Positions 7,993 to 15,477 of a stretch of 19,808 bases of DNA are shown in pieces. The stretch is taken from positions 1 through 19,808 of the forward strand of contig DATLAJ010000116.1 of assembly GCA_035527515.1 (NCBI GenBank), in the 5' to 3' direction. This DNA is from a bacterium (lineage in GTDB: Bacteria; B130-G9). Each line of letters begins with the position of its first letter. The first letter of the stretch is position 1. The notes under the pieces are model-generated. The model saw nothing but the letters and a program-made list of their open reading frames with translations, did no database searches and was not told the origin of the DNA. The position numbers and the translations under genes are program-made.

Positions 7993-8307
7993 TCACTCCA
8001 CGACTACGGCAGTCCCATAGGCCAGAAGCTCCGCCGCGCCTCGCATGATCGATGACGTGGAAAAGCGCACCGAGACGATGGCGTTGGCGCCGAGCTTCTG
8101 TGCGTCCTCTTCCATCCGACGAAGCGACTCATCCCGAGCCTGAGCGAGCATCTTGGTGTACTCAGATATCTCACCTCCGATAACGGTCCTGAGCGCTGCA
8201 ATCACGTCCTCGCCGATGTGCCTCGCACGGATGGTGTTGCCCTTGACCAGGCCCAGCGTTTTGACGATGTTTTTGCCCTGGATCTCGCTAGTGGTTACTA
8301 TGATCAT
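7993..8307 (-). CDS. YbjQ/UPF0145 family protein
   Basis: The 104-residue product is a full-length YbjQ-family (UPF0145, putative heavy-metal-binding) protein. The opening MIIVTTSEIQGKNIVKTLGL, the stretch IRARHIGEDVIAALRTVIGGEISEYTKML, the helix ESLRRMEEDAQKLGANAIVSVRF and the C-terminal LLAYGTAVVVE all match the family pattern. Family members form homopentamers in crystal structures and their cellular function is unsettled. The start overlaps the stop of the endonuclease V gene by four bases, so the two are translationally coupled. The coupling to a DNA repair nuclease does not clarify the role. Confidence 0.9.
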   Translation of the reverse strand: MIIVTTSEIQGKNIVKTLGLVKGNTIRARHIGEDVIAALRTVIGGEISEYTKMLAQARDESLRRMEEDAQKLGANAIVSVRFSTSSIMRGAAELLAYGTAVVVE

Positions 8308-9035
8308 TTTTGAAACTTAGCCTCCTTTGCATTTATATGTTTGGAATCTACTGTCTCATTATCTCTCATCATGTTGATTACTGTGTTGTGCGCGGCCCGC
8401 GTCGTTTCAGGCAGCCTGAACTTTGGCGAGCACGCAAGCACGAGCTTGATGGCCGTTTGCAGACCGATCTTGTGCCCTATTGAGACGAAGACGGGCGAGA
8501 TATTGGTGCGGGTCCTCAGAACAGCTCCGACGAGCTCTTTTCTGTGCATAAGGTCTGTGCTTGAGCCTTTTTTTTGCCCCGGCTGCTCGAACTCGCCAAC
8601 GAGCCGCGATTTGGCGCAGCCCACCGTGGGCATGTCCAGCACAAGTCCCAGATGACACGCCAGTCCCAATCGCCTCGGGTGGGCGAGGCCCTGGCCGTCG
8701 GCAATGACCACATCCGGAATGGTATCGAGGCGTTCGAAAGCCCTGACGAGGCCCGGAATCTCACGGAACGATAGAAGCCCCGGTATGTAGGGGAAAGCCG
8801 CGTCCGTTATCGCCGACTTCTGGCAGACCAGCTCGAGTCGCGGGAAGCTCAACACGACCACTGCGCAGTAGCAGCGATTCGTGGCCCTTGAATAGGAGAC
8901 ATCAGCTCCAGCGACAAGCCGAATGGAGTCGAGAGTCAAGCTCGACTGCTGAATAACTCTTTCGGCAAGCTCGCGCTGAAGCTTCACTGCATCAGCGTAG
9001 GAAACGTTCCATGGATGCAGGCTCTTGACGTTCAT
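8304..9035 (-). CDS. nfi: Endonuclease V (deoxyinosine 3' endonuclease)
   Basis: This 243-residue protein is endonuclease V, which cleaves the second phosphodiester bond 3' to deoxyinosine in DNA (and inosine in RNA for some members). The three catalytic acidic residues are visible: Asp45 in VAGADVSY, Glu92 in PYIPGLLSFRE and Asp113 in VIADGQG, corresponding to D35, E89 and D110 of the E. coli enzyme. PYIPG is the strand-separating wedge motif. CAKSRL and VSIGHKIGL further along are also family hallmarks, and the C-terminal FRLPETTRAAH matches. The ATG at 9035 follows AGGGA by three bases; a GTG at 9050 is possible. The C-terminal 30 residues are a polar extension. It is coupled by an ATGA overlap to the YbjQ gene downstream. 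Confidence 0.95.
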   Translation of the reverse strand: MNVKSLHPWNVSYADAVKLQRELAERVIQQSSLTLDSIRLVAGADVSYSRATNRCYCAVVVLSFPRLELVCQKSAITDAAFPYIPGLLSFREIPGLVRAFERLDTIPDVVIADGQGLAHPRRLGLACHLGLVLDMPTVGCAKSRLVGEFEQPGQKKGSSTDLMHRKELVGAVLRTRTNISPVFVSIGHKIGLQTAIKLVLACSPKFRLPETTRAAHNTVINMMRDNETVDSKHINAKEAKFQK

Positions 9036-9190
9036 AATTCCCTGATTCACTCGAGGACTTGGCGCCCGAGAGAATCATCTCAAAATAATTCTGCCCGCTC
9101 TAGCTAGCCTTGAGCGACGCCCAGGTTCACAAATGACCTACCAGGCGGAGACTTCTTCGCCGCTATCGCTAAACAGTCGTGTCCGTCGTC

Positions 9191-9206
9191 TAAGCCTTCT
9201 GGCTTA
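9191..9206 (-). terminator. Short hairpin at the stop codon of the FN3 gene, possible terminator
   Basis: TAAGCC (9191-9196) and GGCTTA (9201-9206) are perfect complements around a four-base loop. On the minus strand the stop codon of the FN3 protein gene forms the start of the stem. No run of T follows, so an intrinsic terminator is uncertain; the hairpin could instead protect the 3' end of the message. Confidence 0.3.
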
Positions 9207-11300
9207 TCTGACCGTAACATACGGGAACACTGGGCTCTGGTTGCCATCAGTGTCGGTCGCAACGATCTCGAGCACGTAGTTGCCGGCCGCAAGGCCGGGC
9301 TCAACGTCTATCGTGTTATGGAATGTATTGTCCCCTGCGACATCATCTCCATGCGTCCCATCGTCGTAAAGGAGTATTCCCGTTGGGATGCCCTTGTAGG
9401 ATAGCTCGACCTTCTCGATCTCACCTGAACCGGTGTAGGGGTCCACAATAGCCATGACTGTGAGACTGCCGCCCGTGGACGAGTTTACGACCGAGCCCAC
9501 AAACCCACCTCCGAGAATCAATGGATACGAATCGGACGTAGGGCCTGACGGGGCCGCAAACGGCGAGCAGCTAACTATCTTGCTCTCCTCTTTGCTCCCA
9601 TCAAGGTTGTAGAGCAACAGCTTGTAGTAGTAGGTAATACCAGACGAGACGTCGGCGTCAGTGTAGGTGTAACTGTGCGGCTCAGAACTCGTCCCGGCCG
9701 CCCGGACCATCTGGCTTGTGATTGTATGGAATATGCCTTTAGCATCATCGCGCCTCGCTACATGCCAGCCCAAGGCATCGGTCTCTGAGGCCGTCGTCCA
9801 GTTCAGCGTGATTCTCTCGAAGCCAGGCACCGCCTCGAACGACGAAAGCACGACCGGCATCGAATCAGTCCAAGCGATGTTGGACATGGGCGAAGTCTGC
9901 CCTGAGTCATCCGTCGTCTTGAGAGCGAAATAATACACAGTCGCCAGGTCAAGCCCACCAACGTCCAATCTTTGCGGCGATCCAGACCGAAGCGGCTTGT
10001 TCCCAGTCTTTTGGTCCACATAGGGCACGGAGGTCCCGCTCTGGAAGTCCGAGTCGCTCTCAAATATGCTCGTCGAGTAACGGATGTCGTAAGACGAGGC
10101 TGTTCCGTAATTGCCATCGTCTCCGGGCGCCGTCCACTTGAGAGTGATCGTTGAACCGTCCCCCCGAGGCTCTGCTCTCAAGTTTTGAACTGCCGCGGGC
10201 GGGGTAGTGTCCTGCGTTGACTTGTTGTAAAGAGTGATCGTCCCATCACTGAAGCCCTCTGCCAGCGTCTCGCCTCCATCGTCCTGGCTACTTTCCTTGA
10301 TCCTGGCGATGACGTAGTAGGTGTTGCCGGGCTGGTCGCTCAAGTCGGTGAATGCCATGGTGAACTGGTTCTGCCTGTCGCTCACCGTAATCGGCAAGAG
10401 AGAGCGTCTCACGTCGTCTGAGGGGTCGCCGTCTATGTCAGTGTCGGTATAAATGAGGACATAGGCGGAGACGTTCGGGTCTTGGTCGTCCCACTCCACC
10501 GTAAAGGTCTCTCCGACCGGCAGATAGACGCTCCCGCCCGGCTCCTGCACGTTGATCTCGTAATGCTGAGTGTGGTCAATTGTCACCCGGCCAAGCGAGG
10601 CCTCAGAATAGGACCAATTGGCATCGAGCAGATTCATTTTGGTCTTGCCAACAATGTAATAGCTCTGACCGTCAGGGAGGTCGCTGGTGTCCCACTCATA
10701 GATGCCGGGAGCGTAGTCTACATACATGAAAGGATCTGATGGCCCCATGATCTGACCCTCACCCCCAGGCTCCCTGTCAACGTCATAGAACAGCCAGTAG
10801 TAGCCTACGCCTCTCAGCTGAAATGGAAGTGTGATGCCTCTGTCGGCCGTTACATCCGCATCAGGGCCAACATGTATCACAGGCTCGGTTACCCGATTTA
10901 TGTAAATGGTTCCCAGGCTGTAGCTTGTCTGAATCCAGGGCTCGTTCTCATCCAGTGACAGCCTGATCTTGCCAACAATGTACCACTCCGTCAGGTTCGG
11001 TAGGTTGTTGGTGTTCCACGTAAGGTCCTTGAAGTCCAGGGCCGGCAAGGGGAAGGGCGTTATCAGAGTCTCTCCACCCTCCTGATTATCCGAGTCGCGA
11101 AAGAGGCTGATATAGCCGAAATCGCCATCCAACCACTCGATCAAGAAATCCCCGTTCTCGTCCGGCTCCTCTCTAGCGGTTAGAGGGTTCAGGACGTATA
11201 TAAAAACATTTGGCTGCTCCTGGGCGAAAGCGCCGCCCGACAGCCCGCACAAAAGCATCACCAGACCCAGGCAAAGCACGTTGAAGAATACGTTTCGCAT
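9204..11300 (-). CDS. Secreted multi-domain protein with fibronectin type III domains
   Basis: The 698-residue product has a signal peptide (MRNVFFNVLCLGLVMLLCGL, cleavage near AFA-QEQ) and only extracellular-type domains. Three N-terminal beta-rich repeats of about 105-115 residues occur at roughly 31-136, 137-243 and 244-360, each carrying a [WY]Y[IV][VI][GA][KR][IT]K-like strand and a closing G-[TR]-[IV]-[YT]-[IL] strand. An FN3 domain opens at DTTPPAAVQNLRAEP (365-379) and runs to about 478; a second, beginning near PVVLSSFEA (482), contains LNWTTASETDALGWHV. The last domain (about 590-698) contains LLYDDGTHGDDVAGDNTF, a pattern seen in invasin-like Ig modules. No anchor is visible at the C-terminus. 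A GAGGAGGT site sits seven bases before the ATG. The role is probably surface or extracellular binding; the ligand is unknown. Confidence 0.85.
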   Translation of the reverse strand: MRNVFFNVLCLGLVMLLCGLSGGAFAQEQPNVFIYVLNPLTAREEPDENGDFLIEWLDGDFGYISLFRDSDNQEGGETLITPFPLPALDFKDLTWNTNNLPNLTEWYIVGKIRLSLDENEPWIQTSYSLGTIYINRVTEPVIHVGPDADVTADRGITLPFQLRGVGYYWLFYDVDREPGGEGQIMGPSDPFMYVDYAPGIYEWDTSDLPDGQSYYIVGKTKMNLLDANWSYSEASLGRVTIDHTQHYEINVQEPGGSVYLPVGETFTVEWDDQDPNVSAYVLIYTDTDIDGDPSDDVRRSLLPITVSDRQNQFTMAFTDLSDQPGNTYYVIARIKESSQDDGGETLAEGFSDGTITLYNKSTQDTTPPAAVQNLRAEPRGDGSTITLKWTAPGDDGNYGTASSYDIRYSTSIFESDSDFQSGTSVPYVDQKTGNKPLRSGSPQRLDVGGLDLATVYYFALKTTDDSGQTSPMSNIAWTDSMPVVLSSFEAVPGFERITLNWTTASETDALGWHVARRDDAKGIFHTITSQMVRAAGTSSEPHSYTYTDADVSSGITYYYKLLLYNLDGSKEESKIVSCSPFAAPSGPTSDSYPLILGGGFVGSVVNSSTGGSLTVMAIVDPYTGSGEIEKVELSYKGIPTGILLYDDGTHGDDVAGDNTFHNTIDVEPGLAAGNYVLEIVATDTDGNQSPVFPYVTVR

Positions 11301-11404
11301 CCGCTTACCTCCTCATTTTCAAAGCATGGTTTCAGAGCTTCCGCAATGGCGGAGCACATCTTGTACCATATCTATGTAGCATGTTTTTACCATATCCATA
11401 TTGT

Positions 11405-11433
11405 ATTTGATAGCTCCCCCATCTAATTGTCAA
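11405..11433 (-). promoter_or_regulatory. Candidate sigma70-like promoter of the FN3 protein gene
   Basis: On the minus strand a perfect -35 TTGACA (11433-11428) is separated by 17 bases from TCAAAT (11410-11405), which matches four of six bases of the -10 consensus. It would give a leader of about 100 bases before the ATG at 11300. A TACAAT lies a few bases further on at a less favourable spacing. Confidence 0.35.
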
Positions 11434-11512
11434 GCTCCTAATGGACGATCTACGAACTTCCCCATGGTCCATCCGAGATTCTTTCAACGCGACCTCTCAA
11501 TGCTAATCCCAT

Positions 11513-11552
11513 CTCGAGGCCGTAGCTTGGAACAACCTAGGCCCGCCTCGAG
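11513..11552. repeat. 8-bp perfect inverted repeat in the FN3-gyrA divergent region
   Basis: CTCGAGGC (11513-11520) and GCCTCGAG (11545-11552) are exact reverse complements separated by 24 bases. They lie between the two divergent genes, just upstream of the candidate gyrA promoter. It could be a protein-binding site or chance; there is no T-run to make it a terminator. Confidence 0.25.
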
Positions 11553-11578
11553 CGACGACTCATCTCAACATGCGAATG

Positions 11579-11607
11579 TTGCGTCAGCTCTTACATTGGT
11601 GTACATT
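11579..11607 (+). promoter_or_regulatory. Weak candidate promoter for gyrA
   Basis: TTGCGT (11579-11584) and TACATT (11602-11607) are spaced by exactly 17 bases and would give a leader of about 65 bases to the gyrA ATG. Both hexamers are only partial matches, so this is tentative. The rest of 11434-11678 shows no gene. Confidence 0.2.
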
Positions 11608-11678
11608 CTGTGTTTAAGGAAAGGTGCGGTCAAGAATCGCCCTTATGTAAAAATAAGAAATAATGTGGAAAACTGAGA

Positions 11679-14144
11679 ATGGACGTTAGGGCACAACAGA
11701 TTATCGATCGTGACATAACTGAGGAGATGAAGACAGCGTATCTTGAATACGCGATGAGCGTGATCGTAGCTCGCGCTCTGCCGGACGTGTGTGATGGCCT
11801 CAAACCAGTCCAGCGTCGGATACTCTACGCGATGAAGGACCTGGGCCTCTCCTACAATCGGCCCTACAAGAAATGTGCAAGAATCATCGGCGATACGATG
11901 GGCAAGTATCATCCGCACGGCAACGACGCGATCTACAACGCCTTGGTGCGGATGGTTCAGGATTTCTCGCTGAGGTACCCGCTCATCGACGGGCAGGGCA
12001 ACTACGGCTCGATCGATGACGACCCGCCCGCGGCGATGCGCTACACCGAGGCGCGGCTCGACCGGATTTCCGAGGAGATGCTGGCGGATATTGACAAGGA
12101 CGTCGTGGATTTCGTGCCCAATTACGACACCACAACGACGGAGCCGGCTGTGCTGCCGGCCAGAATACCGAACCTCCTAATCAATGGCTCGAGCGGGATC
12201 GCGGTCGGGATGGCCACACAGATTCCGCCTCATAACATTTCGGAGGTGGTCGATGGTCTGATACGCCTGATCGACGAGCCGCAGATTAGCGTGCTGGAGC
12301 TCATGGAGACGATTAAGGGTCCCGATTTCCCAACAGCGGCCTTCATTCTTGGTCGTTCGGGGATAAAACAGGCCTATGAGACTGGCCGCGGCCAGATCAT
12401 GATGCGAGCAAAGGCAGATTTCGAGAGCTTCGGCCCACAAGGCAGCAGGACAAGAATTGTCTTCAGCGAGCTGCCATATCAGAGGCAGAAGAGCGCGATA
12501 GTGTTCTCGATAGCGGAGCTGGTTCATCACAAGCGAATCGAGGGTATAGCGGACATCAGGGACGAATCGGACCGGCAGGGGATGCGGATCGTTATCGACC
12601 TGAAGCGGGATGCTCAGGAGGAAGTGATACTTCGCCAGCTATACAAGTTCACGGCGCTTCAGGATTCATTCAACGTGAACATGCTGGCGCTTCTTCAGGG
12701 CCAGCCTCGGCTGCTTAGCTTGAAGCAGATGCTTCATGCGTTTGTGGAGTTTCGGGAGACTGTGGTTAACCGCAGGTGCAAGTTCGAGCTCAAAAAGGCC
12801 GAGGCACGAGCGCACATCCTCGAAGGCCTCAAGATAGCTCTTAATAACCTGGACGCTATCATATCTACAATCCGGCAGTCGGCGAGCGTGGAGGAGGCGC
12901 AGGGCCAGTTGATGGGCCGGTTCCAGCTGACCGCCGTCCAGGCGAAGGCGATTCTTGAGATGAAACTCCAGCATTTGACTAAGCTCGAGCGGGAGAAGCT
13001 GGACGAGGAGTATGCAAACCTTAAGGAACAGATCACGTATCTGAAAATCGTTTTGGCAGACGAGAGCCTGATACTCGGCATCGTTAAGGACGAGCTGAAG
13101 GAAGTTAAGAAGAAATATGGGGACAAGCGCCGCACTCAGATAATCGAGGCAGAGGATGCGGTAACTGACGAGGAGCTGATCCCATTGGAGGAGATGGTCG
13201 TAACGGCGACGAGGTCAGGCTACATCAAGCGGGCACCCCTTTCGCTGTTCACGGCCCAGCGCAGGTCAGGTCAGGGCTCCTATGGGATGGCGACTAAAGA
13301 GGCGGACTTTATCGAGAGGATATTCACCACGATGACACACGACTGGGTCATGTTCTTCACTGACCAGGGCCGTGTTCATCTTCTGAAGGTTTACAGCTTG
13401 CCGGGCGGGGAGAGGAACGCCAAGGGGCGAGCGATAAGAAACTTACTCAACCTAAGGCCAGAGGAGACTATACGCACGATCTTCCCGCTGAGAAACCTCG
13501 ACTTCGAGAGTGACCAGTATCTACTAACGGCCACACGGCACGGACAGGTCAAGAAAACACCCATCTTGGCGTTCAGGAACATCAGGTCCAACGGGATCAT
13601 TGCAGTTGGTTTGAAGGAGGGGGATAGCCTCGTCTCGGCGCGGCTGTCTAATGGCGAACAGGATATATTTCTCGGGACGCGCAAGGGGGTTGCGATACAT
13701 TTCGATGAGAAGCAGATTCGCTCAATGGGCCGTTCCGCTCGGGGCGTGATAGGAATGCGCCTCCGGGGCGATGACGAGGTGATCGGTATGGAAGTGCTCT
13801 CGGAGACAACGACCATACTCACCGTGACCGAGAATGGGTATGGCAAGAGAAGCCGCGCCTCAGATTACAGACCTCAGAACCGTGGTGGCTACGGGTTGAT
13901 CAACATTAGATGCACGAGGAAGAATGGCCAAGTCGTTGGTATCGTTCAGGTCAACGATGGTGACGAGGTCATCATGATCACACACAACGGCAAGACGCTG
14001 AGGTTCAAGCTGGAGCGGAAAAGCGTGCGAATAACTGGCAGAGCAACGATGGGAGTGAAGCTTCAATCCCTGCTTGAGGGGGACAAGGTTGCATCGGTCT
14101 CGGTAATATGCAAAGAATATACTGAGCAGAAAGGCACCAACTAA
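11679..14144 (+). CDS. gyrA: DNA gyrase subunit A
   Basis: The 821-residue protein is the breakage-reunion subunit of a type IIA topoisomerase, which with GyrB introduces negative supercoils. The catalytic tyrosine is Tyr122 (AAMRYTEAR), and the winged-helix and tower domains are intact to about residue 500. The C-terminal pinwheel opens with a divergent GyrA box, QRRSGQG (527-533; canonical QRRGGKG), followed by repeated beta-pinwheel blades, so GyrA is preferred over ParC. The quinolone-determining segment reads [10 protein letters not shown] (78-87), so position 83 is Asp and position 87 is Asn in the same numbering as E. coli, where Ser83 and Asp87 anchor the drug. gyrB is not in the window. 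The ATG lacks a strong Shine-Dalgarno. The gene heads a closely packed series with DUF1844, ftsX and envC-like genes. Confidence 0.95.
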   Translation: MDVRAQQIIDRDITEEMKTAYLEYAMSVIVARALPDVCDGLKPVQRRILYAMKDLGLSYNRPYKKCARIIGDTMGKYHPHGNDAIYNALVRMVQDFSLRYPLIDGQGNYGSIDDDPPAAMRYTEARLDRISEEMLADIDKDVVDFVPNYDTTTTEPAVLPARIPNLLINGSSGIAVGMATQIPPHNISEVVDGLIRLIDEPQISVLELMETIKGPDFPTAAFILGRSGIKQAYETGRGQIMMRAKADFESFGPQGSRTRIVFSELPYQRQKSAIVFSIAELVHHKRIEGIADIRDESDRQGMRIVIDLKRDAQEEVILRQLYKFTALQDSFNVNMLALLQGQPRLLSLKQMLHAFVEFRETVVNRRCKFELKKAEARAHILEGLKIALNNLDAIISTIRQSASVEEAQGQLMGRFQLTAVQAKAILEMKLQHLTKLEREKLDEEYANLKEQITYLKIVLADESLILGIVKDELKEVKKKYGDKRRTQIIEAEDAVTDEELIPLEEMVVTATRSGYIKRAPLSLFTAQRRSGQGSYGMATKEADFIERIFTTMTHDWVMFFTDQGRVHLLKVYSLPGGERNAKGRAIRNLLNLRPEETIRTIFPLRNLDFESDQYLLTATRHGQVKKTPILAFRNIRSNGIIAVGLKEGDSLVSARLSNGEQDIFLGTRKGVAIHFDEKQIRSMGRSARGVIGMRLRGDDEVIGMEVLSETTTILTVTENGYGKRSRASDYRPQNRGGYGLINIRCTRKNGQVVGIVQVNDGDEVIMITHNGKTLRFKLERKSVRITGRATMGVKLQSLLEGDKVASVSVICKEYTEQKGTN

Positions 14145-14165
14145 CAGACCAAACAGGAGGTCGAG

Positions 14166-14525
14166 ATGGGTGTGGGCAAGTCAGAGCAAGAAAACAAGGT
14201 GTACACGCAGACGTTTCTGGGGTTGGTTCAATCAATAGCGGCTGCCGGGATGGCGCAGCTAGGCAAGATGGCGAATCCGATGACAGGCAAGATCGAGAGG
14301 AACCTCGAGCACGCCCAGTCATCGATAGCCATGCTCGAGATGCTAAAGGCGAAGACCAAGGGCAATCTCGACAAGGACGAGGAGACGGTCTTGGATGCTG
14401 TGCTCACAAACCTCCGCCTCAATTTCGTCGAGGAAGCCAAGAAGAACCAGGAGAAACCGCCCGACAGCGGAGACACTGAAAAGGAGCCAGCAAAAGAGAA
14501 GGATGACGCGGCAGAGCAGGGATAG
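14166..14525 (+). CDS. DUF1844 family protein
   Basis: This 119-residue protein matches DUF1844: an N-terminal helix with TFLGLVQSIAAAGMAQLGK (about 18-36), then LEHAQSSIAMLEMLKAKTKGNL (47-68) and DEETVLDAVLTNLRLNFVEE (71-90), the family pattern of a helical hairpin with the K-T-x-G-N-L turn. The last 25 residues are a charged Lys/Glu/Asp tail of low complexity. The function of the family is unknown. A very good ribosome binding site (AGGAGGT) lies just before the ATG and the gene starts 21 bases after gyrA, so it is most likely in the same transcript. Its 3' end overlaps the start of the ftsX-like gene by 23 bases. Confidence 0.85.
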   Translation: MGVGKSEQENKVYTQTFLGLVQSIAAAGMAQLGKMANPMTGKIERNLEHAQSSIAMLEMLKAKTKGNLDKDEETVLDAVLTNLRLNFVEEAKKNQEKPPDSGDTEKEPAKEKDDAAEQG

Positions 14526-15477
14526 GGTCCGACAACCCCTTGCCTTTTTTCTGTCGTCAGCCTATCGGGCGATTCGTCTTGCCTGGCTACAGTTCGCTCT
14601 CAGCGCCGTGGCGCTTGCAGTGTTTGCTTTCACACTTACGTATCTCTTTGCCATAAGCAACGCAGACGCACATCTAGCCGAGAAGATAGCGGCCGCTGAC
14701 CGTCTCACTGTGTATGCGCCGGGCTCGTTAGAACCTGCACGCGTTGAAGCTCTCATCTCTTGGGCCAAGTCGCAGAATGTCGTAAAGAGAGTCAAGCAGC
14801 GCCCCTTCAATTCGTACTTCTCGGACCTGTGCAGCTCACTCGGGCTTGATGCAGATACTCTTGGCCAACCTCCCCCTGGTGTTGCCCCCCAAGTGCTCGA
14901 TGTTCATATCGCCCCTGAAACAGCCTCCAGAGACAGCCTCGGGCAATTCACGAGCGATCTTCGCTCGCGGCCTGACGTGCTGGCAGTCTATTTCCCACGC
15001 GACCCGCTTCTTGGGCTGTCAGAACTGCTCGGCCGTTTCAAGCGCTTGGTGCTGGCGCTGTTTTGCGCATGCTGCTTGCTTGTCGTTGTGAGATTCGTCA
15101 CGGGTGGCAGAGCGCTCATCGAGGCAAACAAGGATGCGGTGGGCATAATGAAGCTTGCCGGGGCAGGCCTCAAGACCGTTGCTGGACCTTTTGTCTGCTA
15201 TGGCGTCTTGCAGTGGGTCATCGGAATGGTTCTTGCATTTGCCGCGTGGCGGCTCATATTTCCGATTAAGTTGGCCTATTCCGGCGGCATCACTGCTGAA
15301 CTTACCGGGCTATTCGCTCCCCAGCTCGCCGCCATCGATGTTATTCTCATAGGATTGGCCGCTGCTGCCATAAGTCTTCTTCCGTTACTCATCATAGTGC
15401 GGTCCCGGTTCCGAGACTTCGACCCCTTCGTAGAACATGCGAGCGCAAGAGCGCAGACTAACTCTATTCAGCCATGA
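14503..15477 (+). CDS. ftsX: FtsX-like permease, cell-division ABC transporter membrane subunit
   Basis: From the ATG at 14503 the product is 324 residues with FtsX topology: a cytoplasmic N-terminus, a first membrane helix near residues 26-50 (QFALSAVALAVFAFTLTYLF), an external domain of about 120 residues, and three C-terminal helices (near LVLALFCACCLLVVVRFV, FVCYGVLQWVIGMVLAFAAW and AIDVILIGLAAAAISLLPLL). The segment IMKLAGAGLKTVAGPFVCYG, after the second helix, corresponds to the conserved I-M-K-L-x-G-A loop of FtsX. FtsX with the ATPase FtsE transmits a signal to activators of peptidoglycan hydrolases at the septum. The gene overlaps DUF1844 by 23 bases and shares an ATGA with the downstream EnvC-like gene, which matches the known ftsEX-envC order except that ftsE is absent here. 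An upstream in-frame extension exists inside DUF1844 but is unlikely to be used. Confidence 0.85.
   Translation: MTRQSRDRVRQPLAFFLSSAYRAIRLAWLQFALSAVALAVFAFTLTYLFAISNADAHLAEKIAAADRLTVYAPGSLEPARVEALISWAKSQNVVKRVKQRPFNSYFSDLCSSLGLDADTLGQPPPGVAPQVLDVHIAPETASRDSLGQFTSDLRSRPDVLAVYFPRDPLLGLSELLGRFKRLVLALFCACCLLVVVRFVTGGRALIEANKDAVGIMKLAGAGLKTVAGPFVCYGVLQWVIGMVLAFAAWRLIFPIKLAYSGGITAELTGLFAPQLAAIDVILIGLAAAAISLLPLLIIVRSRFRDFDPFVEHASARAQTNSIQP

Noticed and set aside
11401-11676. 91-codon frame just before gyrA
   Set aside because: It lies in the divergent promoter region between the FN3 gene and gyrA, has no convincing ribosome binding site and its product looks like translated non-coding DNA.
14395-14502. 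N-terminal extension of the FtsX-like frame
   Set aside because: The extra 36 residues are encoded inside DUF1844 in another frame, are Arg/Ser/Thr-rich low-complexity and are not part of FtsX; the ATG at 14503 gives a normal length.
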